A DNA stretch of 37,740 bases from a virus, in the IMG/VR virus record IMGVR_UViG_3300035670_000637, positions 1-37,740 of that record, one strand, 5' to 3'. The notes beneath the pieces were generated by a model that had not been told where the DNA came from, did not search any database, and was given only the letters and a program-made list of their open reading frames with translations. Shown here piece after piece: positions 23,599 through 30,263 of the stretch. Position numbers and translations under genes: made by a program. Position 1 is the stretch's first letter; each line of letters begins with the position of its first letter.

Positions 23599-23772
23599 AT
23601 GAAATCTGATACCAGTTACACTGAAAATGGCATTAAAGTGACAATTTTACCCACTTATGCACCAAGAAAAGATGAAAAAACATTCACTGCGACTAGATAT
23701 ACTATCGCAAACATGGGTAGAAAACAATTCACAGTCAAATCTAAAGGATATAAGGGGCATGGTTTATCATGA
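23599..23772 (+). CDS. 57-residue hypothetical protein
   Basis: Start at 23599 is set by AAAGGAG and a consensus promoter; the longer frame beginning at 23335 would run through the opposing gene's 5' end and the promoter, so it is rejected. The product is a small basic beta-type protein (SYTENGIKVTILPTYAPRKD, then TFTATRYTIANMG). Likely an early gene because of its host-type promoter. ATGA-coupled to the next gene. Confidence 0.65.
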   Translation: MKSDTSYTENGIKVTILPTYAPRKDEKTFTATRYTIANMGRKQFTVKSKGYKGHGLS

Positions 23773-23981
23773 ATGATACAACTAAAGGTGGTATGCTTGT
23801 TTTATTTATGGCATTACTTGTTATATTAATTATATTTATTGGTTCATGGTTATCACTGTTATCTATTAACACACTATTTGGACTAAATATACCTATAACA
23901 TTAGAAAATATATTAGCGGCAACATGGTTAACATTAACACTTAAGGGTATTTTTACCACCAATCTAAAGTTAGATAAGTAA
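23769..23981 (+). CDS. Two-helix small membrane protein
   Basis: 70 residues, almost entirely hydrophobic, with helices at about 9-33 (MLVLFMALLVILIIFIGSWL) and about 40-63. The LLSINTLFGLNIP loop is a motif I have seen in small phage membrane proteins. ATGA overlap with the promoter-proximal gene implies early coexpression. Function unknown; superinfection exclusion or envelope alteration would be guesses. Confidence 0.7.
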   Translation: MNDTTKGGMLVLFMALLVILIIFIGSWLSLLSINTLFGLNIPITLENILAATWLTLTLKGIFTTNLKLDK

Positions 23982-24326
23982 ATGAAAAAATTTATCGCTA
24001 CCTTAGCATCCGCAATTACAATGTCTTCAGCGATTGCATCTCCTTACAATTTAGAACAGCTTGTTTCTGGTAAGGTAGTCACTGTGGAACCTTTAACTCA
24101 AACAACATATCATCGAGTTCCTCAACAATCGTGTAATGTTACAACATTTGATGGCAGATACATAGAGCAATGCAGGACTTATCAGGATCGAATTTACACT
24201 CAGCGAGTTGTAGGATATAAAGTTCAATTCGAATACAATGGTGGAATACATAACGTTGTTTTGAAAAATGATCCTGGCAGTCATGTAAGGATTAGATTAG
24301 TTACACAATTTTATGTATTGGAATAA
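23982..24326 (+). CDS. Exported periplasmic protein
   Basis: 114 residues directly abutting the previous stop. Signal peptide of ~19-20 residues (MKKFIATLASAITMSSAIAS). The mature part is beta-rich: VVTVEPLTQTTYHRVPQQSC, RYIEQCRTYQDRIYTQRVVG, YKVQFEYNGGIHNVVLKNDP, GSHVRIRLVTQ. This resembles the beta-barrel end of Gly-zipper 2TM outer-membrane lipoproteins without the zipper. Two Cys could form a disulfide. Acts outside the cytoplasm; role unknown. Confidence 0.7.
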   Translation: MKKFIATLASAITMSSAIASPYNLEQLVSGKVVTVEPLTQTTYHRVPQQSCNVTTFDGRYIEQCRTYQDRIYTQRVVGYKVQFEYNGGIHNVVLKNDPGSHVRIRLVTQFYVLE

Positions 24327-24330
24327 AAAT

Positions 24331-24606
24331 ATGTTTTTTGTATACGGAGCAGAAGGCAGCAAAGCAACCGAACGTGCTGAAAATCTATTGACAATGACTG
24401 GATTTCAGTATAGACTATTCGCATTAGATAAAGATTATACGAGAGGTCAATTGCAACGATTGCGCCCTGGTACTACCGTCATTCCACATATTTACCATAA
24501 TACTAAGTATGTCGGTACGGTAAAAGAATTATATGATTATCTTTATAATGAAGTGAAGGAACGTGAACATGGAGAATCAGATGGCGACACAGATAAAAAA
24601 GAATGA
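24331..24606 (+). CDS. Glutaredoxin-like protein lacking the CxxC motif
   Basis: 91 residues from the ATG at 24331 (24313 is an in-frame alternative inside the previous gene). The fold pattern of glutaredoxin is clear: FFVYGAEGSKATERAENLLT at the active-site helix, TVIPHIYHNTKYVGTVKELYDYL at the cis-Pro/GSH-binding end. The expected CPYC is replaced by EGSKA and the protein has no Cys at all, so dithiol reduction of RNR is excluded. A structural or glutathione-binding role is possible. Confidence 0.75.
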   Translation: MFFVYGAEGSKATERAENLLTMTGFQYRLFALDKDYTRGQLQRLRPGTTVIPHIYHNTKYVGTVKELYDYLYNEVKEREHGESDGDTDKKE

Positions 24607-24907
24607 ATACTTTTCATACTATGCAAGTGCAACGAACGAAGAGCGAAAGGAATTCAAAAACTGGCTAAAGGGTGTGATGCAAACTGAAATTGTTAACTTG
24701 ACATTTAGGAAGACTGATGGTACACTACGCAATATGAAATGCACATTGTTACCAAAATTTCTACCTGAAGTGGTTGTATCGGACAAACCAAAGCGTAAAG
24801 TTTCCGAAGATACGTTAGCAGTGTTTGATTTAGAAAAAAATGAATGGCGATCCTTTAGGTATGATTCGGTGACTGAAATTAAATTTACATTGGGTAATAA
24901 GGACTAA
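24569..24907 (+). CDS. WYL_2/SH3-fold protein (DUF2693-like)
   Basis: 112 residues from the ATG at 24569, preceded by AAGGAA and lying in the 3' end of the glutaredoxin-like gene. The core reads IVNLTFRKTDGTLRNMKCTL, LPEV, then DTLAVFDLEKNEWRSFRYDS and VTEIKF. This is the small SH3-like beta-barrel found in many T4-like phages, named WYL_2 or DUF2693 in annotations. Proposed nucleic-acid or ligand binding is not proven. Confidence 0.8.
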   Translation: MENQMATQIKKNEYFSYYASATNEERKEFKNWLKGVMQTEIVNLTFRKTDGTLRNMKCTLLPKFLPEVVVSDKPKRKVSEDTLAVFDLEKNEWRSFRYDSVTEIKFTLGNKD

Positions 24908-24911
24908 AATC

Positions 24912-26009
24912 ATGGCCAATCCTGGCGTGGATGTGAAGTACATTGGTGATGAACCAACGTTTCAAAATTTTGCAATGTTGGATGAATTAGATCAGCGCAT
25001 TGCAATTTCAAAAGCATTCAATTGGTATTCCTACTTTTATGGTAACACTGAAGCAAAAGAATTTATTCTTACATACTCTAAGAGCATCGGTCGTACTAAA
25101 GATGAATTAAACGCAATCAAAGCATTGCCAGACTCAGCATTCAATCGCCAAGCAGGATGGATCGCACGAATGATGAATCGTGGGCTTGAACCTAACGAAC
25201 GGCTCAAAACTTATTTCATTTCACATTATAAAACACTCTTAGCATCCACTAAGAAAATTGTTGTTGTTGATACTACACCATCAGCACCAATCGTGAATGT
25301 TCAACAACGGATTGCTGACAAAGCAGCAGAACACGCTGGTGAGATTGAAGGTATGTTGGATGATTTCATGCTAGACGGATGTAAAACTCCATTTAGTGTG
25401 GATGCTTATCTCAAATCAAATAATGTTACAGCAACCGTAGCAAATAAAATTTGTGAAAAGTTTATACCAAAAGCAAAAGAGATTGCTACAGCATTGACTG
25501 ACAAGGAGTTGGCTGAAGGTTATTCCAACTTCACCAAAGTCCAACTCAAGCGATATCGTGATATGTTGGACGCAATTGTATCCGAATGTAACGCATTCTC
25601 TCAGCAAAACAAACCGATTCGGAAACTTCGCAAGAAGAAAGAGAAGTCTCCTGAGGTTCTTGTTGCGAAGATGAAATACATGAAAGAGCAAGGACTGTTG
25701 AAGAGTATTCCACCAGAAAAGGTAATTGGTGCAAATCAATTGTGGGTTTACAATACCAAAACAAAAGTCTTAGCCGTGTATCATTCCGACAACGCTAAGG
25801 GCTTTACCGTAAAGGGTAGCACACTCCAGAACTTTGACGAGAAACTTTCAATTGGCAAGCGTCTCCGCAAGCCTGAAAAGACACTACCAACAGTCCTTGA
25901 GAGTGGTAAGATCAAATTGCGTAAAATCATGGAAGAATTGACTACCATGCAACTGAACTTGACAGGTCGAATAAATGATGATATCATACTTCTTCGAGTG
26001 GAGAAATAA
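24912..26009 (+). CDS. Conserved T4-like marine phage protein of unknown function
   Basis: 365 residues. Helical N-terminal half with ISKAFNWYSYFYGNTEAKEF and FNRQAGWIARMMNRG, a middle with KPIRKLRKKKEKSPEVLVAK, and a beta-rich C-terminal third (LWVYNTKTKVLAVYHSDNAK, LQNFDEKLSIGKRLRKPEKT). I recognise the N-terminal pattern from marine T4-like phage replication regions, where it stays unannotated. A basic cluster at ~235-250 suggests nucleic-acid contact. It lies upstream of the RNase H/FEN gene. The stop overlaps the next ATG. Confidence 0.75.
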   Translation: MANPGVDVKYIGDEPTFQNFAMLDELDQRIAISKAFNWYSYFYGNTEAKEFILTYSKSIGRTKDELNAIKALPDSAFNRQAGWIARMMNRGLEPNERLKTYFISHYKTLLASTKKIVVVDTTPSAPIVNVQQRIADKAAEHAGEIEGMLDDFMLDGCKTPFSVDAYLKSNNVTATVANKICEKFIPKAKEIATALTDKELAEGYSNFTKVQLKRYRDMLDAIVSECNAFSQQNKPIRKLRKKKEKSPEVLVAKMKYMKEQGLLKSIPPEKVIGANQLWVYNTKTKVLAVYHSDNAKGFTVKGSTLQNFDEKLSIGKRLRKPEKTLPTVLESGKIKLRKIMEELTTMQLNLTGRINDDIILLRVEK

Positions 26010-26170
26010 TGAGATTTTTATCTGATGCTGATAGAACATATATTGAAACATGGATTCGGCACATTGAATCAGAGATGCGGTTTGGCGTAAATCTTGGTGA
26101 TTATGATATCCAAAAATTAGAACGTAAAATTGAAATTCTTGAAAAGATTCTGAGAAATGATATTGATTGA
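26009..26170 (+). CDS. 53-residue helical protein
   Basis: A TAATG-coupled short frame, ending 14 nt inside the RNase H gene. The product is two amphipathic helices (DADRTYIETWIRHIESEMRF and IQKLERKIEILEKILRN), probably a helical hairpin. It is well placed and free of rare features, so likely real. Function unknown. Confidence 0.65.
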   Translation: MRFLSDADRTYIETWIRHIESEMRFGVNLGDYDIQKLERKIEILEKILRNDID

Positions 26171-27020
26171 CTTAAATCAGGTGATGATTTCCAATCTCAT
26201 GATGCAGATTGGTCAAAATAATAACCAAGTAGACGAGAATCTAATTCGACATATGGTGCTGAACAGTCTCCGAATGTACAATGTAAAATTTCGCCAAGAA
26301 TATGGTGAGATGATCATTTGTGCTGATGATAAGCAATACTGGCGTAGAGATTTCTTTCCCTACTATAAAGCTGGTAGAAAGAAGAGTCGTGAAGAAAGCC
26401 CTTTAAATTGGAATCTCATCTTTGAAACACTGAACAAAGTTCGTGACGAGATCCGAGAGAATTTTCCCTATGTAGTTATACAAATACCTAAAGCAGAAGC
26501 GGATGATATCATCGGTGCATTATGCCGCAAATATGGTACAGAATTAGCGTCGGAAGGCACTGAAAAGATTTTGATTCTGTCTAGTGACAAGGATTTTTTG
26601 CAACTTCAAAAGTATGCTAATGTTTATCAATACAGTCCAATGGCAAAGAAGTTCCTTGTTGAGAAAAATCCAGAACGATTTTTACAAGAGCATATCATCC
26701 GTGGTGATACTGGTGATGGTGTGCCAAACTTTCTGTCGTGCGACAATACATTTGTCACACAGGCACGACAAAAGCCTATAACGGAGAAAAAACTAAATAC
26801 GTTCATAGGCAAAGCGCCTGAAGATTTTTGTGATGAGGTGACTCTTCAGAGATATCGTCGGAATGAACAGTTGATCGATCTTTCCAAAATTCCTGACAAT
26901 ATTCAAGCTAGAGTTTATGAAGCATACGATTCTACACCTAAACGTGGCAAAGAGAAATTATTGAATTATTTCATCAAGCACCGTATGAAATTGATGATGG
27001 AACATATACAGGAGTTCTAA
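26157..27020 (+). CDS. rnh: Ribonuclease H / 5'-3' FEN-type nuclease (T4 Rnh-like)
   Basis: 287 residues, close to T4 RNase H (305). Acid clusters of the FEN/5' nuclease family are all visible: Asp5 (ILIDLNQ), Asp57-Asp58 (IICADDKQYWRRDFFP), Glu114-Asp116-Asp117 (KAEADDIIGAL), Asp144/Asp146 (LSSDKDFLQL) and Asp184/Asp187 (RGDTGDGVPN). It removes RNA primers and flaps during lagging-strand maturation. Coupled (ATG on the previous stop) to a DUF6433-type gene, the arrangement common in T4-like phages. Confidence 0.9.
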   Translation: MILIDLNQVMISNLMMQIGQNNNQVDENLIRHMVLNSLRMYNVKFRQEYGEMIICADDKQYWRRDFFPYYKAGRKKSREESPLNWNLIFETLNKVRDEIRENFPYVVIQIPKAEADDIIGALCRKYGTELASEGTEKILILSSDKDFLQLQKYANVYQYSPMAKKFLVEKNPERFLQEHIIRGDTGDGVPNFLSCDNTFVTQARQKPITEKKLNTFIGKAPEDFCDEVTLQRYRRNEQLIDLSKIPDNIQARVYEAYDSTPKRGKEKLLNYFIKHRMKLMMEHIQEF

Positions 27021-27460
27021 TGAATATTGCAAAATGGACAGTCCATGAAATGTTAAAACACATTTCAGAGTTACCAGCTAAAGAACGTGTTAGCGCAGTT
27101 CAACAAATTTCAAAACTCAAACCAGTTCTTCGTGAAGTGTTAGGTTATACATACCACAAAAATTATAAGTTTACACTACCAGAAGGTGATCCGCCATTTA
27201 AAACAATGGACGTACCTCCTAACATGGGACTGAATCGATTACCTGCTGAACTTCGCAAGTTTAAATACTTCGTGAACAATACTGAACTTCATGCAATAAA
27301 ACGTGAAAAAATTTTTATTGAAATGTTAGAAGCATTGTCGCCTGAAGAAGCGTTATTGGCTATCATGATGAAAAATAAAAAACTTACCGGTCCATACAAG
27401 AATGTAACAAGAAAACTTGTAGAGGAAGCATTGCCTGATTTATTTAGAGGAGAAGCATAG
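27020..27460 (+). CDS. DUF6433-type phage protein
   Basis: 146 residues. Features: HEMLKHISELPAKERVSAVQ, LREVLGYTYHKNYKFTLPEG, DVPPNMGLNRLPAELRKFKY, KREKIFIEMLEALSPEEALL and GPYKNVTRKLVEEALPDLF. The PP.MGL..LP.ELRK segment and the C-terminal 'LVEEALP.L' match a small family always encoded beside T4-type replication genes. Function unknown. Its start overlaps the rnh stop, so both are made together. Confidence 0.8.
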   Translation: MNIAKWTVHEMLKHISELPAKERVSAVQQISKLKPVLREVLGYTYHKNYKFTLPEGDPPFKTMDVPPNMGLNRLPAELRKFKYFVNNTELHAIKREKIFIEMLEALSPEEALLAIMMKNKKLTGPYKNVTRKLVEEALPDLFRGEA

Positions 27461-27466
27461 TTCCAA

Positions 27467-27655
27467 ATGTCTAAGACAATTTCCAAAGCCAACAAATATA
27501 AGAAGTTCCGTGATTTTTATGAGGAAGACGAGGCTCCTCGCAAGTCTAAACCAAAACTCCAGGAGTCTCGAAAGCACAAAGATAAACTTCGGCACGAGTT
27601 AAAAAAAGGCAATTTCAGTGTGGTCGACGAATTCGAAGACTACCATCACGACTAA
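27467..27655 (+). CDS. Small very basic protein
   Basis: 62 residues, mostly Lys, Arg, Asp, Glu, starting KTISKANKYKKFRDFYEEDE and ending VVDEFEDYHHD. Similar charged proteins follow the DUF6433 gene in other T4-like phages. Possible nucleic-acid binder by charge alone. GAGGAG lies ~14 nt upstream of the start. It is the last gene of the replication cluster before a terminator-like element. Confidence 0.65.
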   Translation: MSKTISKANKYKKFRDFYEEDEAPRKSKPKLQESRKHKDKLRHELKKGNFSVVDEFEDYHHD

Positions 27656-27659
27656 ATCT

Positions 27660-27689
27660 GTTGTTTTTTCGCAACAACCTGTTGTTTTT
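27660..27689 (+). terminator. Weak terminator-like hairpin
   Basis: After the stop, AACAA (27673-27677) pairs with TTGTT (27682-27686) around CCTG, followed by more T; an alternative stem GTTG/CAAC lies just before. The stems are short and A/T-rich, so termination is likely partial. Confidence 0.4.
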
Positions 27690-27700
27690 ATGACACGCAG

Positions 27701-27728
27701 TTGACTTTTTCTGTGGTGAGTGTATAAT
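27701..27728 (+). promoter_or_regulatory. Sigma70-type promoter
   Basis: TTGACT (27701-27706), 16-bp spacer, perfect TATAAT (27723-27728). The predicted start coincides with an ATG at 27735, but the SD-preceded ATG at 27759 is the better start codon, leaving a ~24-nt leader. Confidence 0.75.
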
Positions 27729-27758
27729 TAAACCATGATGAATGAAAAAGGAAAAGTG

Positions 27759-28034
27759 ATGAGCAAAGTTGACTTCGTAGCAGTTGAGAATGGCATGATT
27801 GAGTTCTATGCTGGTGTTGGCAATCTGGTTGTCAAGTCGGCTGATCCAGTCGTTCTAGCCAATGCGGTGATTGCTGCTGGTGGTTTTACCAATACGCTGA
27901 TGGCTTCGTCGTCGGTTGACTTTGCTGACGAGTACGGCTTTGAAAGCGTGGATGCTTTCTATGCGGTCTTCGATGAAGTTTGCGATTTAGTTCATGCTGC
28001 TGTATCCTGTGATGCATACCTTGTTGGAGCCTAA
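27759..28034 (+). CDS. Hypothetical protein of higher-GC character
   Basis: 91 residues from the ATG at 27759, preceded by AAAAAGGAAAAG; 27735 is an alternative. Ala/Val-rich, with DFVAVENGMIEFYAGVGNLV, VLANAVIAAGGFTNTLMASS and FDEVCDLVHAAVSCDAYLV. Codons are more GC-rich than in the neighbours (many gtc, ggc, gtt), suggesting separate origin. No family recognised. First gene behind a strong host-type promoter, so probably early. Confidence 0.6.
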   Translation: MSKVDFVAVENGMIEFYAGVGNLVVKSADPVVLANAVIAAGGFTNTLMASSSVDFADEYGFESVDAFYAVFDEVCDLVHAAVSCDAYLVGA

Positions 28035-28035
28035 T

Positions 28036-28383
28036 ATGATTGCTGGTTTAGACAAATACCTTGATTACATCCGTGCCGACTACACGAAATGGCAGAATCT
28101 GGACACCATCACCGATCCCACTACACTTGCGATCCGTAAGGAAATGTCTGAAGAATTTTGCTCCAACATTTCTTTAGAGGTCGGTCGAAACTACATTAAA
28201 GTTTGCACTGGTCGCAAAGGCAACGGCCGTTCGGTCCACTCTTTTGTGTGCCTTCGTGACATGGGTAAATTCACCAAAGGTGACATTCTCAAAGCAGCAG
28301 GATGGAGTGCACCAGCCAAAAACTTCGCACGAGGTAATGTAATGGCTGGTAATTTTGGTACCATTTCTTGGACTGGAGCGTAA
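28036..28383 (+). CDS. Conserved phage hypothetical protein
   Basis: 115 residues from the ATG at 28036. The pattern DYIRADYTKWQNLDTITDPT, LEVGRNYIKVCTGRKGNGRS, FTKGDILKAAGWSAPAKNFA and ARGNVMAG is shared with small proteins in T4-like, T7-like and other phages. Alpha/beta, soluble, no known role. Codon use is again GC-richer than the average here, as in the gene before. Confidence 0.75.
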   Translation: MIAGLDKYLDYIRADYTKWQNLDTITDPTTLAIRKEMSEEFCSNISLEVGRNYIKVCTGRKGNGRSVHSFVCLRDMGKFTKGDILKAAGWSAPAKNFARGNVMAGNFGTISWTGA

Positions 28384-28385
28384 TT

Positions 28386-28469
28386 ATGATGACGGACCGT
28401 GAAGTTTTTTCTGGTATGATGATGATTTTTTGTTTGACAATCGTCCTTCTGGTGGCTGGTGTGATTTAA
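28386..28469 (+). CDS. 27-residue single-helix membrane peptide
   Basis: A tiny frame with two consecutive ATG codons, 2 nt after the previous stop, ending in TAATG with the next gene. The sequence MTDREVFSG is followed by one hydrophobic helix (MMMIFCLTIVLLVAGVI). Many phages encode such mini-membrane proteins. Tight fit and coupling make it plausible. Confidence 0.5.
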   Translation: MMTDREVFSGMMMIFCLTIVLLVAGVI

Positions 28470-28753
28470 TGCCAAACTATAAGCATTTCTGCAAGGAATG
28501 GGACTTCCTTGAAATAGACCAGGATGATCCTGAATATGAAGCATGTATATGCAACATAGATTCGGATGGTCTTGGTCCTAAGTTTATATCTGGTGATAGA
28601 GTCCTTGTAGGACCAAACGGCATGGAAGCAACAGTAATCAAGCAAGAATTGTCTTATGACGGACCAGAATCATTTTGGGGTAACGTCCAACTATTATATG
28701 ATGATGGCATTAAAGGAGTGAGCAATTCATGGCAAGTGAAGAAAATTTCTTAG
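28469..28753 (+). CDS. Conserved small phage protein
   Basis: 94 residues from the ATG at 28469 (TAATG coupling); the in-frame ATG at 28430 is inside the mini-peptide gene. It contains FCKEWDFLEIDQDDPEYEAC with two nearby Cys and GDRVLVGPNGMEATVIKQEL, the latter an SH3-like barrel pattern. The CKEWDFLEID.DDPE.EAC motif occurs in many phage proteins of unknown function. Cysteines might bind Zn, unproven. Confidence 0.7.
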   Translation: MPNYKHFCKEWDFLEIDQDDPEYEACICNIDSDGLGPKFISGDRVLVGPNGMEATVIKQELSYDGPESFWGNVQLLYDDGIKGVSNSWQVKKIS

Positions 28754-29088
28754 ATGAAGATGGTTATCCTACTGAAGAAGCACTTGACAAAATTGCCGAG
28801 TGGGACTACACTGATGAAACTGGCTGGTTTGAGTTTATAAAAGAACTTTGGCATCTGAAAGATTATGGTTGGGAAGAAAAGACTGTACCTCATCCATGGA
28901 AGGAAAATACAACTGTTTATCAATATCATATCAGTACCGCTGGCTGGTCTGGTAATGAAGATATTATAAGAGCGATGACAAAAAATCATGTGCTCTGGAT
29001 TATTTGTTGGGTGCAATCTCGGCGTGGTGGTCATTATATTTTTGAGAACAGGAAAATAAAGAATGAATATACCGAAATTGATTCTTGA
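28729..29088 (+). CDS. Conserved phage hypothetical protein
   Basis: 119 residues; AAAGGAG sits 10 nt before the ATG inside the previous gene. FLDEDGYPTEEALDKIAEWD, FEFIKELWHLKDYGWEE, YHISTAGWSGNEDIIRAMTK and CWVQSRRGGHYIFEN are hallmarks of a protein common to many large phages. Trp-rich alpha/beta fold, no known function. Overlaps both neighbours. Confidence 0.8.
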   Translation: MASEENFLDEDGYPTEEALDKIAEWDYTDETGWFEFIKELWHLKDYGWEEKTVPHPWKENTTVYQYHISTAGWSGNEDIIRAMTKNHVLWIICWVQSRRGGHYIFENRKIKNEYTEIDS

Positions 29089-29380
29089 AGGTAAAGTTGC
29101 AATTCTGATTTCACGTGGCTACGGTGCAGGTTGGTATACATGGCACTATGATAAACGATTGCTATTTGAACCAAAGATTGTAGAGATGTTGGATGATGGC
29201 GCTGATCCTCATGAAATTAAATCATACTGTGAGAAAACATATGGTGATGAACTTTATTACGGTGGAGTTGATGGATTAGAAGTTCATTGGTTACCTATAG
29301 GCACGCAGTTTAAGATTGATAATTATGATGGTGCAGAAACTTTAATAATTTCTGACGATGTGTGTTGGATTACAGCATAA
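29063..29380 (+). CDS. Conserved phage hypothetical protein
   Basis: 105 residues. The start lies in the previous gene's end, with ACAGGA upstream. The N-terminus contains AILISRGYGAGWYTWHYDKR followed by LLFEPKIVEMLDDG; the C-terminus has WLPIGTQFKIDNYDGAETLI. This GYGAGWYTW family is widespread in T4-like and other phages with unknown function. It is the last protein gene before the tRNA leader region. Confidence 0.8.
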   Translation: MNIPKLILEGKVAILISRGYGAGWYTWHYDKRLLFEPKIVEMLDDGADPHEIKSYCEKTYGDELYYGGVDGLEVHWLPIGTQFKIDNYDGAETLIISDDVCWITA

Positions 29381-29384
29381 GTGT

Positions 29385-29392
29385 TATAAATA
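29385..29392 (+). promoter_or_regulatory. Candidate T4-type late promoter (TATAAATA)
   Basis: An exact TATAAATA 5 nt after the preceding stop. Transcripts would start near 29398 and run into the terminator at 29534 unless it is bypassed; no good gene follows immediately. Chance occurrence is possible. Confidence 0.35.
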
Positions 29393-29503
29393 AAATACTA
29401 TGAACAAACTATCCAACAGACCCACATGCATCACAAGTTATCAAGCCGATATTACGGTTGAGAATTGCTCACGCCCATTTTGGACAGGAGCAATTATGAG
29501 GGG

Positions 29504-29532
29504 TTGACAAAGGAAACAAATTGTCGTAAAAT
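29504..29532 (+). promoter_or_regulatory. Sigma70-type promoter firing through the terminator
   Basis: TTGACA (29504-29509), 17-bp spacer, TAAAAT (29527-29532). The expected start near 29539 falls within the 5' arm of the following hairpin, so its own RNA would lack most of that arm. Confidence 0.7.
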
Positions 29533-29533
29533 C

Positions 29534-29567
29534 AACCCCTAGCCTCAAAAACTAGGGGTTTTGTTTT
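29534..29567 (+). terminator. Strong intrinsic terminator before the tRNA array
   Basis: AACCCCTAG (29534-29542) pairs perfectly with CTAGGGGTT (29552-29560) around a 9-nt loop and is followed by TTGTTTT. It should stop read-through from the protein genes upstream. Confidence 0.85.
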
Positions 29568-29589
29568 CTGTAGTAAAAAAACAACAGTG

Positions 29590-29618
29590 TTGACAAGCAG
29601 TATAAAGTAGCGTAGAAT
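29590..29618 (+). promoter_or_regulatory. Sigma70-type promoter of the tRNA array
   Basis: TTGACA (29590-29595), 17-bp spacer, TAGAAT (29613-29618), 75 nt before tRNA-Ile. It is preceded by AAAAACAACA at 3 nt from the -35, the same arrangement as the promoter at 34770, perhaps an UP-element-like or activator site. Confidence 0.75.
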
Positions 29619-29692
29619 AGATTCTGTTGTGAGATTCAAATACGTTTGGATCGTGAAGTAAAGAGTTCCTTAAAAAATCAGTATACCAGATT

Positions 29693-29767
29693 CCCGGATT
29701 AGCTCAGAGGTAGAGCAGCGTCTTGATAAGGCGAAGGCGGATGGATCGTTACCATCATCCGGGACCA
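29693..29767 (+). tRNA. tRNA-Ile (GAT)
   Basis: Acceptor CCCGGAT/ATCCGGG, canonical D arm, anticodon loop TTGATAA, CCA encoded. The T-loop is ATCGTTA rather than the usual TTCRANY, so the 54-58 pair is swapped. Its ACCA end is also the foot of the first long hairpin of the next RNA element. Confidence 0.85.
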
Positions 29768-30263
29768 TAGTGAAGTGCATTGCCGAACAGACAAATGGTG
29801 GCGAGCCGATGAGTAGTGCATTTCACTATGGTAACCCGACTAACTGTGATACGAGCGTCAACTGCTCGGTAGCGGTTACCATAAAGTCCGATGTGAAATG
29901 AAGGTCAAAGTTTTTCGAGACTCAATTGGCAGTGATTTTCATCTTCGGACACCATATTGAAGCACATTGAGTTGGACTTCGTACAAAGTCCAATGGGGAG
30001 TTGAAGGTAGAAGAAGCGGCCGCTCTGTCTACCACATACACTCCGAGATACCAGTGTGTTTCAATATGGTAGCAATACCAGAACACGTGGCCATCAGCGT
30101 GTATAAAGGCGGCGAGTCTTAAACGAAGTCGGTGACGGGATAGGTAGAACAGTTACTCCGAAAATGTAACGCCGGATTTTGTAACCGGCAATCATATTGA
30201 AGCATATTCTATCAGGGCAGTATTGTTCGGCGGTTTAGAGCCGTGAGTATGTTTCAATATGGT
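29764..30263 (+). ncRNA. Large structured RNA element with three covarying long hairpins
   Basis: A gene-free ~500-nt stretch between tRNA-Ile and tRNA-Asp. Three pairs of 16-nt arms are complementary: 29764-29779 with 29817-29832, 29951-29966 with 30055-30070, and 30191-30206 with 30248-30263. The copies share sequence but differ by compensatory changes, and all keep a G-U pair at the same place. Between and inside them lie further stems: GGTAACC/GGTTACC (29830-29880), CGAGC/GCTCG, GTCCGA/TCGGAC (29886-29950), TTGGACTT/AAGTCCAA, GGTAGA/TCTACC, ACACG/CGTGT and GCCGG/CCGGC. Large ornate RNAs (GOLLD, ROOL) are known beside phage tRNAs, but I cannot assign this one to a family. Confidence 0.75.

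Larger units (their letters stand above)
29398..29692 (+). other. Leader of the tRNA array, no convincing gene
   Basis: About 295 nt holding two sigma70-type promoters and one strong intrinsic terminator. A 35-codon frame (29400-29507) starts at the presumed late start site without a ribosome binding site and is not called. ACAACAG (29581-29587) and CTGTTGT (29624-29630) flank the second promoter as an inverted repeat. The 62 nt from 29631 to tRNA-Ile show nothing else. Confidence 0.6.

Noticed and set aside
29400-29507. 35-codon frame after the TATAAATA box
   Set aside because: The ATG lies at the predicted transcript start with no ribosome binding site, and the product resembles no known protein.
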